NCBI GenBank assembly: GCA_014904985.1
Contig: MU129078.1
Coordinates: 85,459 to 137,955 of the forward strand
Direction of reading: 5' to 3'
Source of the DNA: Hydnum rufescens UP504
Taxonomy: Eukaryota; Basidiomycota; Agaricomycetes; Cantharellales; Hydnaceae
Length of the DNA: 52,497 bases
Part shown: positions 1 through 11,301 of the stretch, piece after piece
Layout of the letters: every line of letters starts with the position of its first letter
How positions within the stretch are numbered: the first letter of the stretch is position 1
Position numbers and translations under genes: made by a program
The notes under the pieces: model-generated
Told to the model about the DNA's origin: nothing
Database searches by the model: none
The model's input: only the letters and a program-made list of their open reading frames with translations

Positions 1-1217
1 TTCGGCTCCAATAAACCTTGGAGCTCAATCCCACAGGTCAGAAAAATGTTTGATCAATCAAATTAGATTTAGGGAAGTAGATACTGTACTGTAGTGGATT
101 GAATTTGCACAGAGATAAGAAACCAAAAATTATAGGAATCAATATTTGAAACCAACTTATTTATCTGTTGTAATGTGGTAGGTGTCCTAAGATGTCAAAT
201 CTGAGGAACAATAGGGGATTCAAACCAGAAAGAAGACCTTCTGGAATTGAAGCATCTATGGAATCAATTTCCAATTCTAGCTCTAGTTCCAGCTTTGAGA
301 CTGGAGTCAAATTACATGCAATTCTAGGCAAATTCTTGTAGCCTGAAACCTCTTTACCTTGCCTGCAAGGTCACTTCCACTAGCACAATTATGTTGTGAA
401 CTTGCCATTTCCTGGCTTCTGATTGGTTTCAGATGTTCTGTTTTGCTTTGACAGAATAACCCTAATCTCCACCAGAATCACAAGCAAGGTTGTGGGTGCC
501 TGCGGCACCCTGTCTAGTTATCTACTTCAAATCACCCCTATTGTGTCACACATGGTCACAGAGACTTGCAGAGGTACAATTTTCAATGAACAAGAGACCC
601 TACTGATTCAACCCTTCTCTTCATTGAGATATTTTATAGTAGAGACCCATACACCACTCAGATTAACACTAAGTCACACAAATGAGCACTAGAAGTCCCA
701 TTGAGCTTGTTGGCACCCCGCTAAATCTCCCTTCTCTAAGGCAAATGTAAAGCAGGACACAATATACAAAATTATTTATCAAGCCTTTACAATGATACCT
801 GCAACTCTGTTGGGATTGCTGGTGTGCTGCAATGAGCGGGCAAGGAGATGGCTGGAGTGGAATCAAATTTGCTATTTCTTGGCATTCTCCAGGATGTTTT
901 TTTCATTTCTTCCTAACCACCACATCGTCCCCCCATCACTTCCCATCACTTTCAGTTCCTCATCTATTATTCTGGTTTCAGCTCTGCAGCATCGTCTCGA
1001 CCAGCTTGGTATGTGGGCTGTTCAGGTCTTCTGCAAGTGCATTAATGCATCTTCAACTTTTCTCATCATTAGTAAGTTTGCCATCATACCATGCCATGAC
1101 TGCCATCTCCTGACCTGTCAGCATTTGGAGTTCAGAGGCCCTCTGCCTTCCTCCATCGCTACCCCATCTCTAGTTGAAATCATGGCTGCCACTGTCTCTG
1201 CCGATCCCTCTCAACTG
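1..1217. other. Non-coding stretch, no gene recognised
   Basis: I read both strands and found only short overlapping open frames without recognisable motifs. The composition is AT-rich and poor in CpG, like the transposon-derived parts of the window. It probably is degraded repeat or intergenic DNA upstream of the KDZ element. Confidence 0.5.
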
Positions 1218-1528
1218 TCAGCAATCTTTATCTTGAGCTTACTTGGCTACGATTTTCAATGTCAGGTGCTAATTCATCTCAACTCTCATTCATCTTTATC
1301 TCAGGCTTACTGGGCTCCAATCTTTAACATCAGGTGCTAATTCATCTCAACTCTCATTTGTCTTTATCTCAGGCTTACTGGGCTCCAATCTTTAATGTCA
1401 GGTGCTGATTCATCTCAACTCTTGTTCATCTTTATCTTGGGCTTACTGGGCTCCGATTTTTAATGTCAGGTGCTCATCTTGACTTCATCTTTATCTTGTG
1501 CTTACTGGGCTACAATTCTCAGTATTGG
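1218..1528. repeat. 68-bp tandem repeat, about 4.4 copies
   Basis: A unit containing GCTTACTGGGCTCCAAT, then TCAGGTGCTAATTCATC, then CAACTCTCATTCATCTTTAT recurs near 1,235, 1,303, 1,371, 1,439 and (partly) 1,498. The period is about 68 bp and copies differ by scattered substitutions; the fourth is about 9 bp shorter. Short open frames crossing it are by-products of the repeat. Confidence 0.85.
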
Positions 1529-2171
1529 GCCCGTGCCCACATCCCCACTGACGAAAATTTTCAATAGGCATGCCACGCTCGCTGGTGCTCAGATTATCAA
1601 CTACCCATATCCAAGTCTGTTCCGTTCCTCGCATTGACCATGCCAATGGTCTCTCCTATCTGGTGAGTAGTTTATTAGTATAGCTGCAGAGCAGCTAGAG
1701 CCCTGACCCTCTTTTTTCTAGTGGTGGACTTGTGTTGTGCAGGTACTGAGGTTAGGGTTCCATCGGTGGTCAGTAGTATTAGTGTAGAGTCATTAGGTAT
1801 TGAGGACATGGTGTCACTGAGATTGACCTTAGGTCATTGATACCGATCTCTGGGCTCCCTGTAAGGGGGAATGCATGCCCAGCCTCGTGCTGGCTCCTTA
1901 GGGGCCATTGCCAGGGTTCCACAATGCCACAGGTGCATGTGCGGCCAGCTTGCCCATCGATGAGATCACCTTGGTGGGGTTTTTGGTCAAGGTAGAGGGG
2001 ACTTGCACTCAGCCTGGTGTCAGCCCCTCAGACTGTGGATGTATACTTGAGTTAGGCCTGGTGTTATTATATTGTATACCTCAATGTAGAGCTGTAATTG
2101 ATTACCCTGGTAATTGAGATGCTGTGTGGCAGTAGACAGACAATTCCTCAATTGACTTAACCCTGCTAATA
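1529..2171. other. Leader region of the KDZ element, no gene called
   Basis: The stretch between the tandem repeat and the first KDZ exon shows no coding pattern I can support. It may contain the promoter and 5' end of the KDZ transposon, but I could not identify terminal inverted repeats. Confidence 0.35.
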
Positions 2172-5100
2172 ATGACAGGGAGCTATCTTTTTGACCATGA
2201 CAACATGCCGTGCTATGGTAGACCTAAGTCTAATCCTTTCAATCCCATTGTGCATGAGGCTGTTACCAGCCATGTTGTAATCTCCCATAATGGCACTGGC
2301 GCACACAAGCAAAACATCATACGGCCACCTGCTGAGCTCCCATCCCAAGCTCTTGATTTGACATCAGTTGATATGTCACCCAATGTGCCGAACTGTGCAG
2401 ATGATGAAGTCTTTGACCCAAGCAATCCCAACCACCACCAAATGGGCCAAAGATCAAAGACGACTGGAAATAAGCACTATGAGGCTGCAGTGAGTATTTC
2501 CTTCCAGAGTACGATCTTTTCTTTTCTTTACTCTAAGCTACAGGATGAACTGCTACTTGAATGGACTTTTGTTTGCAATGAATTTCTTGATGCCCTTCTT
2601 CGATATGATGGTCATGGCAACTCACTGCTTGTCAATGGCTGTCCATCATGCCAGCTACCTGGCCTCAGTGGGATGTATAGATGCATTGAGTGCTTTGACC
2701 ACCGAATGCTCTGTAAGGACTGTTGTGTCCTATGGCATGAACACCTCCCATTGCATCATATAAATGTCAGTACAAGCCCTAGATGCCTAGATAGTGATGG
2801 CACTGACTCTTTTAGGTTTGGAATGGCGATTTTTTCGAATGCACAACACTTGCAACCATGGGGCTCAAAATCTATCTTGGCCACACTGACTGCCCAATGA
2901 GGAAGTCACCAGTATCATTCACTATCATACATACTAATGGTATCCATTGTGTTGATGTGGTCTTCTGTGGGTGCGGTGCTGCCATTCACCCTTGACAACA
3001 ATTACTGCACTGTGGCTGGTATCCGGAAACGATCCATCAACCCCAAATGTGCGTGACTTTTGTCATCTTGAACCACTTCCACCTCCAGATGCTTCAGTCT
3101 AAGCTTTTGGCTAACCATTTCATTGCCGCTATTGAACACGAGACAGACAACACAGGTTTGGTATCCGTAAAGGTTATATTTCCCTATTCTTAGTGGCTAT
3201 ATTCGTACGCTTATGCCTGTGTATCCCCAGGATCGATACGTAAGTTTCCTGTGAATGACATGCGAATGGCACCACTTGATGCTCCTCAAAAGAGTGGGTC
3301 ATGGCCACAACATCTCTGGGGTTAAAGGAACGCAGCCGGGGGAGCTTGCTGTTCTCTGTCCGGCTTGCCCACATCCCGGGATTAACTTGCCCAGCAATTG
3401 GGAATCCAGGCCCTCGGTGGATCAGTATGTTTCAAGATTCAAAAGTATAGTGTGTTTGATACTTATGTGTATTGTTTTCTAGGTTTCTCTATTGTCTTCA
3501 CCTTGCCACTGATGCAAACTTTCACTTGAAAAATCGATCCAAACCTGGGGGCCATTCTGATCCAGGTCTCAGCACAGGCTGGGCTTACTTTGTTGAAGAC
3601 AAAATATACAAGAAATTTCTCTTAGATTTCGTGCCCGAGAAGGATGTAAGCTCATTTCTAGAATCCCTCATGTCCCATACACTATACTGATTCACCCGAC
3701 CAGATCTCAACATGCAGTGGGCTTGCTGCCCTGGACCTTGCCAACACAAGGAAGTCGACAGGACTATGAGTGACTGGTGTCGGCGCGTCTGTGTGCGCAT
3801 GTCAAGGCTGTATTCATCCCCTCAGACTTGGGGATCTCCAGAAAGGCAAATGGTAAGGTTGATTCCCAAGTTAATTACTGAACGATTATTAATAATATGT
3901 CGCAGTTACAGCAATATGGACTTCATCATCTTCTCAAGCCTGCGATTGTCTGGCCTCCACAGCATGCTCTTGTCCTATGACATATTCTGTCAATGGATAA
4001 AGAAGCAAGCGGTGCACCATGCTCAGCTCCCTCCTCTCCTCTGTCTCAATTCAAAAACACAGCTCACAGGTGTCATACTGAAATTCCACCTCCCTGTGCA
4101 TAAGCAACAGTGTCACACAAAATTCTCACTCAACCTCTGCCCTGGTGCTGGACGTATGGATGGTGAAGGTATTGAGCGTGACTGGGCAAATATTAATCCT
4201 GCCACCAACAGCACAAAAGAAATGGGCAAGGGATCCCGGCACGACACGATAGACGATCTCTTCAGAGATTGGAACTATTGTAAGGTCATTGGACTCGGCA
4301 AGTTATTCTCTCGCAAAATGCACTACAATCTAACACTCTTTTCTAGGCAACTCTCTCAAAACCAAGTTACTTGCTGCCGTTGCTGCAACTACCCTACATT
4401 CTGACCAATTTCACCAGTTCAATGCCGGCTTTTTGAATGCGTGACTGATGAATGGTTGGCCATGGTATTGGCTTGGGAATTGGACAATACCAAGCCCGAC
4501 CTGTACATCATCATGGCCTCATGTATGTTTTTCTTTCCCGCATGTGCATGTATGGGTAAATAAACTCATTGTGTGCAATAGCAATGACCCAAGCACAAAT
4601 CCGCCTCGAACTCGTACAATCAGAGAGGCAGTCCCATGCTGTGGGCAAGCCTGAATTACATGCTGTAAGTGCATGTGCCTTCCTTGTTATGGGTTTAGAA
4701 CTGGAAGAACACCAGTGAGTGGCAGATTTCCGAATGGATGTAATGTGATACTCACGTATCTTGAATCACTGAAGATGTGGCTGTGCAGAGTGGCCCTGGC
4801 ACAGCACTTCAGCAAACTGACATTCAGGAGCATCAGCTTCAAGTGGAAAAGCATATTTCAGCATTTTGTATGATACAGTCAGCATATATGCCTGAGGCAA
4901 TGTGCCTTGTAGCTGCAATGCCCTCTAGAGATGATTCAGACTGTCATCCTGAGACTCAATTGTTGAGGCTCCCTTCTCAGCTTCCCTCTTCAACTCGTGC
5001 ATCAAATCCTTGCCTTGCAGACATGGAACGCAAGCTTTGCTATGCGCAGGCAACGGATTCAATTGCAGAGCTTTGTCAATCCCTGATTGTCTGTGCCCAT

Positions 5101-5802
5101 CTGACTAAGTACAAGGTGGATCAAGTGTCTGGGCAAAACCCAAATACATGTGCACGGACACTTCTCAATAAAGCTGAAGCACAAATGAACAGAATTGCCA
5201 TGAGGTACTCTGTGGCCCGGAAATCTTATTTGACCCTTGCAGGCTCTGGCAAGTGGGAAAGTGTCCTGAAACCCTTGGGGAAAGACAACCTACGTGCTCT
5301 TTTGGCACACAAAGATGATGCCACCTGAAGGCCTAGGGACGGTCCTGGTGAGGGTCATTGAACCCTTTCATGGATCTGGATTACACCCGCTGCCCCACAT
5401 GGAGATGATACATTAGATATGCATGAAGGTAAGTTACATATCTCATTCTATCATTGTATTGTACTGAGTTCCCTAGCATTGTGTGTTGAATGGGCCAAGG
5501 CATGTGCGCGAATGCAGTGCTGGGCCGAGGAGGTGCAGCTTCTTCAAGAGGAGATGCGCTGCGTCCTCCAATTTTCTGAGTATTGTGCTGCTTGGTGGGA
5601 AGACTGGAAATCTCTGCATATGCCCAGACTTCTACTCAATCTGTCAGATGGCATCCATGCGTATGCTGCCAAACAAGCATCCATCCTTCATGATAGGGCC
5701 AAAGACTTTGCGCAGATATGGAAAACCCCAGGGGTTGTGAGTGATCCTGATCAAAGTGTCAATAATATCAATCAGGACATCATACATAGCAACAAGGATT
5801 AG
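2172..5802 (+). pseudogene. KDZ (Kyakuja-Dileera-Zisupton) transposase, CxC2 type, decayed
   Basis: This is the transposase gene of a KDZ DNA transposon, a family common in agaricomycetes. The CxC2 cysteine cluster near the N terminus is clear (CPSCQLPGLSGMYRC at ~2,634, then C-x2-C and HEHLPLHHI), followed after an intron by WNGDFFEC. The KDZ body follows in exons: ACPHPGINLP (~3,360), GWAYFVED (~3,580), GDLQKGKW (~3,830), SYDIFCQW (~3,975), KFHLPVHK (~4,080), GRMDGEGIERDWAN (~4,150), STKEMGKGSRHDT (~4,215). Coiled C-terminal pieces run over 4,777-5,328 and 5,419-5,802 (ERKLCYAQA, EWAKACARM). Introns of about 50 bp have good GT-AG borders, for example 2,490-2,543 and 2,766-2,816. In-frame TGA codons at 2,993, 3,252 and 3,767 break the exons at plausible arginine positions, so it is almost certainly non-functional as it stands. 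Ends of the transposon were not found. Confidence 0.9.
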
Positions 5803-6290
5803 AGCGGAAAGGGTGCTTGTCCCATTATGTATTTAATATGCAAATTAAATACACTGCCCATATTGCAGAGCTGAAGGATGATGGATGATGCAGGGGCACA
5901 GAAATAGAGAATACTGTGCAGAGCAACTGACGGAAAAACCCTTGGGGTATATAGGAAACATTGTGACAAGAAATATAAGCAATATGAGTTAACCTAGCTG
6001 ACTAGTGCTTCTGGTTCCTCATGCTATATCAAAGAGCTCTGGGTTTGAATCTCACTGTGGGGACATTGTGAAATGTTCTTTTATGGAGAAATCCAGCCTG
6101 CTGAGGCTAATGATACCGGGGTTACTGTTGGCGGTATGAGACCATGTTTATATATGACTTAAGTGTGGTATTATACCATCAATGATATGTTCCCAATACA
6201 GCATCTGGTGAAATCTCAAAGAATACAAACGATGTGCCTGACCCCAACCCCTGGGCTGAAGAGGTAGAAACTACAACAGTATACGTTGAG
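5803..6290. other. Spacer between KDZ relic and gypsy fragment
   Basis: No coding signal was seen. The segment contains the tRNA-like stretch listed separately. Its right edge is where gypsy homology begins without reverse transcriptase or LTR, so the junction is a truncation or rearrangement point. Confidence 0.4.
5990..6062 (+). repeat. Possible tRNA-derived (SINE-like) sequence
   Basis: TAGCTGACTAGTG (~5,995) resembles a pol III A box. GGTTTGAATCT (~6,042) resembles a B box, in a T-arm-like context with four of five stem pairs. The spacing of about 45 bp is tRNA-like. I could not fold a full cloverleaf, so it is a SINE head or tRNA relic at best, and chance is possible. Confidence 0.3.
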
Positions 6291-8401
6291 TGAGTAATAG
6301 CCTACTGGAGCAGATCCCTGAAGTCAGCAGAGTGGAACTATTCAGCAATGGAAAGAGAAGCCCTAGGGGTTAAGGAAGCACTAGTGCGATTCCAACCCTT
6401 CATTGAAGGAGAAAAGAATATAGTGATCACAGACCATGCAGCTTTACAGTGGGCCCAGACATATGAGAATGCGAACAGGTGTCTTGCGGCATGGGGGGCA
6501 GTATTTGCAGCATATCCAGGCCTGGACATAGTGCATAGGGCAGGCATCATTCACTTGAACGTCTACCCCCTCTCGAGGCTATGACAGATTCTGCCACATC
6601 AATCGCCTGTGGAGGATAACTCACCCTCCTTACCGAGTCAGCTCCCCACACAACTGGTATTCGCATGGGAGGACGCAGTGGAAAGGAAGCTGGCAGAGTG
6701 AGCAGCGTTCCTCTCAACCCAAGCTCAGAGCAAGAAACAGGAGTCACAGGGCACCAAGGAAGCCCCCGCCAATGCAACGGATGAGATAGAGCAGGCTGCC
6801 CAGCGAAGGGCTCAAATGGCAAACCCCCCTGGTCGAGAGTACGTGCCATGAACGCTGGATATTGAGATTAGTCCCCAGCAAGTGGAAGCATTCACCAGAG
6901 GGTACCAAGCTGACCCTAGCTTCCGACAGCCATGGATCGAGGCAGCGGCAGACAAATCAGAGCTCCTAGGGGCCCAGAGATTCTACAAGTCCAATGAGGG
7001 ACTCCTGATCTTCCGAGATGCAGACTGGGTAGCGTGATTATGCATGCCAAAGACAGAGGTACGCAGGATACTCCAGGAATCCCACAAGTCACCTTGGGAA
7101 ACAGCCCACACCAGATCCTCAAGGTTATTCCATAAGCTGGCTGCATGATTTTATTGGCCAAAAATGTGGGCTGACATCGTTGAATATACTAAAACATGCG
7201 ATGTCTGCCAGAAGACCAAATCAGACAAGCGAGGGCTGACAGGAAAGCTTCGCCCTCATGTGATTCCACTACTCCCATTCGAGGTGGTGACTCTGGATCT
7301 CATCACAGGCCTCCCGAAGTTGGAGGGGCACGATGCAGTACTAGAGATAGTGGACAAACTTACCAAGTTCGTCCAATACGTTCCCACTACCTCAAGCCTT
7401 AAGCAGGGGGGTTTGCCAAGATGTTCATCCAGCATGTTGTCTGGAAGTACGGCCTTCCAAGGCAAATGATCGCTGACCAGGATGCCAGGTGGTCTCAATA
7501 CTTTTGGGCATTGGTTGCCAAACATCTCAATTTAGATTTACTCCTCTCGACTTCTCACCACCCGCAGATGGACAGACAGACAGAGAAAGCCAATGATACA
7601 TTGGAAGTCGCATTACATGCATACATGGCAGGGAATCGCAGTTCCTGGGCCCAGTGGCTCAGAACACTTGCAATGGCCCACAACTCCACACCCCATACCT
7701 CCACCAGTTATTTGCCCTTCTTCCTTTTACATGGATACTCCCCTAGGACTAAAGTGACAGCTATGGACCCAGTAAGAAGAGGCATTAAGCAGGTCGAGCT
7801 CGACAATGCATCTGCTTCCTTGTTTGTGGGTGAACTGGAGGCCCATCATTCATTAGCCAGGGATGCACTAGCAAGAGCCCAAGCCAGACAGGCGAAAGCC
7901 TATAACACAAGGAGATGCAATGAAGAATTCGAAGAAGGAGATGAGGTTCTAGTGAATCCCCATTCTCTGGAATTAGTGGATGTCCAAGGCATGGGGAAGA
8001 AGCTAGTACAACGGCGCATAGGGCCTTTCCAGATCTCGGAGAAGATTAACCCAGTAGTCTACCACATAAATATACTGCCCAAGTACAAGATGCACCCCAT
8101 CATAAATATACAGCATCTAACCAAATACCATCAGGACAAACAGGATGAAGGACGATCCAAGCTCCCAAAATTGAGAGAGCTCACCAAGGAGGAAGAATAC
8201 AAGGTTGAGAGGATAGTAGGACATCGCTACGATCGATCAAGAAGAAGGAAGGAGTATCTAGTGAGGTGGAAAGGATACAGGCCTGAGCATGACATATTTG
8301 AGCCTGAGATGGGCCTGTGAAATGCCTTCTCGCGCCTCAGGGAGTACCACAAGACCCTGAAGGAACATGGCAGCAAAAATGAGGACCCCATGAGGTTGTA
8401 A
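6291..8401 (+). pseudogene. Ty3/gypsy pol 3' part: RNase H, integrase, chromodomain
   Basis: The frame opens in RNase H (YWSRSLKSAEWNYS, then EREALGVKEAL and ITDHAALQW). It runs through a zinc-binding integrase N-domain (CDVCQKTK at ~7,197), the integrase core (VTLDLITGLP, then ADQDARW, then HHPQMDRQTEKAN with the catalytic Glu) and a C-terminal chromodomain (YLVRWKGY at ~8,256, followed by FEPE). Chromodomains mark chromoviruses and direct integration to heterochromatin. In-frame stops at 6,291, 6,582, 6,699, 6,849, 7,035, 7,146 and 8,318 are all TGA, several where arginine is plausible. One frameshift lies at a run of six G at 7,396-7,401, where a seventh G would restore the frame. The genuine end is the TAA at 8,399. 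It cannot make an intact integrase now. Confidence 0.92.
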
Positions 8402-8448
8402 GGGAACCCCCATCCACCCCTTCTCCTAACGTCCCTCTCCCCACTCTG

Positions 8449-8607
8449 CAACCTCAACCTCAACCTCAACCTCAACCTCAACCTCAACCTCAACCTCACT
8501 CAACCTCAACCTCAACCTCAACCTCAACCTCAACCTCAACCTCAACCTCAACCTCAACCTCAACCTCAACCTCAACCTCACCTCAACCTCAACCTCAACC
8601 TCAACCT
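8449..8607 (+). repeat. CAACCT hexamer array
   Basis: About 26 copies of CAACCT stand between the pol stop and the next reading frame, with two small interruptions near 8,494 and 8,578. It lies inside the retroelement. It is not the usual fungal telomere repeat TTAGGG. Confidence 0.95.
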
Positions 8608-8676
8608 TAAAATCTCAACCTTCATTTCCACCATGACAATTTTATAGATCAATCCCCCTTCCCACTAGCAGCCACA

Positions 8677-11283
8677 ATGCAACAACCCGAAGCCCACAAA
8701 CACAGGGGTATCAGATGTGGACACCGCTACATGATGCCTGGAGACAATACTGACCCCATGGACCTCCACTATACACAGTATGGGGATGAGGAAGACAATC
8801 TGGAACATCATCCAGTGGAATATCTCTCGACTCAACAATGCGCCCGCTTCTTCGTATATTGTCTTACTGTGCTGAATCTTGCAGGGCCTTACCCCTGGGT
8901 CCAAGGGCTACCTCCATTTGCAAGTGACCCTTACGGCTACTGCTGGGAACATCTGGACAAGTGGGGATGGCTAGGGAAGTTTGAATGGACGTACCAAACC
9001 CAATTGCTCCCCAAAGTTTATGCCTTCCCACTGCACCGAGCCTTCATCCCCCTTGACATCCCACAATTCAACTTTGACCCATGTATTCACCTTCTACAAT
9101 CATGAGGCCCGAACCCTAACCTATGGTCCCTCTCACTAAAATTCCTCAAGGAGGTTCGATCAGCGGGAGAGATGATGCTGTGATGCATAAGGCAGATAGA
9201 CCAAGTGACAGCCCACTTCCACACCATCCTGCCATCCAGCTACAACCCGGATTGGCACTTCGGGTCATCCTGGCAGTATCTTCTCCAGCAAGGAACAACC
9301 CCAGCCCCCACATGGAAAATGGCTCACATTGCGCAAGAACTCAGAAGGCACGTGCTTGACGCTACCGGATTCATAACCCTTGCCTTCTGAGTCATTCTCC
9401 TCCTCTTATGTTTCAAGGAGCATTTCCGGCCTCTGCAATTCAGAACTACCATGTGCCTGACAGGCCTGATCATCTCCAGCCACGATCGTTGCTCCATTCT
9501 CATTGGTAGGGGGCTCGTGGAATTAGGAGCTCCTGTATGGTTGTTGGCTATAGAAAATGAAACCCCCAGCCTCGAACTCTACCCTCGTGGCACCACACAG
9601 TACTTGCCCCTTTGGACCAACGCAGAGAAGGAAATCAAGGCCAAGCACCCTCACCGGGACTTACGGGATGCTTATGCACAGAAACTGGTCCATGAGTCCT
9701 TCAAGAAATGACTAGCGGACCTGGGACACCAGCAACTTGTGAACCCGCCGGAGGAAATATGGGTAATGGAGAAGGGGCATCCGCAGGAAACTAGAACGAC
9801 AGGTCCTTACTACCATCACCACCCCTCCTACTTTCACGCACCCCAGGGTCCCCCCAATGAGAATTACTTGGAGGGTCTCATGCGCTGGCTATCACATGCT
9901 CATGAAGGAGGCTATCTGCCAATTCTAAATGAATTACAAGAATGTCTTGGCAAGGAAACATTGCCGCTAACCAAATGGGCTGACCATGAAGATGCTACTC
10001 CTCCCCCATCACTGTTAGCCCAAAACTACCCATTATGCCAGGAGTGGGCTGAACACAGGGGATTCGAGTGGCACCAGCCCAAATCGCTCCCTGTGCTGCA
10101 GCTCCGGTACAAGCTGGCCACATGACTGATCGATCCAGCTCTATGGTCCCATGGTGCCCCTCCTACATTACTCACTTGCATGGAAGACTACAATCCCTAT
10201 GTTGCCGCAGCCATGGGGTCCTTGTGGCGGCCCCGTCCTGAGTCACCACCAGGGCGATGCATCAGACCACGCACGAATATAGTCGAATATCCTGAAGAAG
10301 AACTTCCACCCTGCAAGGATGATGAACAGCCCCCTACCTCCAATTTCACTCTACCTGAAGATGCCAGTACTCCAACCAATGATACCCTGGAGACAGCAGC
10401 CAGACCAACTGAAGAGGTAGACCCCGATGATGTCTGGGGACCACTGGACACATGGACAGACCAATTCCCAGTGGAATTTTACCCATTCATGTATCTGAAA
10501 CTGGAGGAATGCCTGGAGGAGCTACTCGAGTGATATGGGTCAGGGGTTAAGCAGTGGCTCTACAAAGAGCCCCGCCTCACTCTCATCTTCACGGAAAGGG
10601 ACCGCACGTGTAGGGCCTTGGAAAGCCAGAAGTTAGCCACTAAGTTTTACCCTTCCAAGCCCTCTGCCCATGCTCAGCCATACAATGAAAGTCTCTACTG
10701 CCCGTGGAGCCCTGAAGTTTCAGAGAGGGTGCTCAAGGTAATATCCTCATGAATCCACCAAAGGCTGGAGCTCTGCCCACTCCCACAGCCTATCTGGGTG
10801 AATGGCAGCCCCTCATGACCCCCCAACACAAACTTCAAATCCATGGACTTGAGCAAGCTCTTCCACCCCGACAGTCCTCCACAAGTTCAAGGGCTTTCTC
10901 AAAGTCTCATGTCCTGCTATCTTCTTACCTCCCAGGAGATCTTAATGCTCCTCACTGAATGAATCAAGTATCTACATCTGCTCATGGTGTTTAATGCTAG
11001 AGAATTGCTCGAAGCCATGCAAAAATTGGATTCCTTAATGCAGAAGCACCTATCCTATCAGGACCCTGTCAAGTTTAACATTCAAATACCTTTCGGAGGC
11101 CCCCACTGAATCATGCTCAAGTGGCTCACCTGGGCTACCCCTGGAGTCAATCCCACCTCCCTCACTGCTTGTGGCACATACGCAGGTGAGCAATTTTGCT
11201 GGAATGGATGGTATGAATGTTACGAAATCATGTTTGATGACTTGGACCTCGAGGATATGGGTATTCTCCCATTAGAATCCTGA
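8677..11283 (+). pseudogene. Long extra ORF (868 codons) of the gypsy element, unknown function
   Basis: One reading frame runs from ATG 8,677 to TGA 11,281 without frameshift. It is interrupted only by ten TGA codons (9,103; 9,181; 9,388; 9,709; 10,123; 10,531; 10,750; 10,816; 10,960; 11,107) and never by TAA or TAG. A TAA in frame at ~8,608 keeps it separate from pol. It ends 18 bases before the LTR, so it belongs to the element. I recognise no domain. Visible features are a Trp/Tyr/Pro-rich N-terminal part, a hydrophobic patch around codons 228-245, and an acidic Pro/Thr-rich stretch around codons 510-620 ending in LEECLEELLE. It could be an env-position gene, a displaced structural gene or captured host sequence. 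Its position and uniform decay show that it was part of the element before mutation. Confidence 0.8.
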
Positions 11284-11289
11284 CGCCAC

Positions 11290-11301
11290 ACTGGGGGGCA
11301 A
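11290..11301 (+). promoter_or_regulatory. Polypurine tract of the gypsy element
   Basis: The sequence ACTGGGGGGCA immediately precedes the LTR start. A short purine-rich run is expected there as the primer for plus-strand DNA synthesis. The six-G core and its position beside TGTAAT support the call. Confidence 0.7.

Noticed and set aside
8449..8607. CAACCT array as telomeric repeat
   Set aside because: Basidiomycete telomeres are normally TTAGGG; this hexamer is different and lies inside a retroelement between two coding regions.
6291..11283. TGA read as an amino acid (altered genetic code)
   Set aside because: In pol the TGA codons fall at arginine-compatible sites rather than consistently at Trp, and normal TGG and TAA codons are used. 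CpG decay explains this better.
8677..11283. ORF3 as a retroviral-type envelope gene
   Set aside because: Only the position fits. I see no clear signal peptide, furin-like site or strong membrane anchor, so I left it as unknown.
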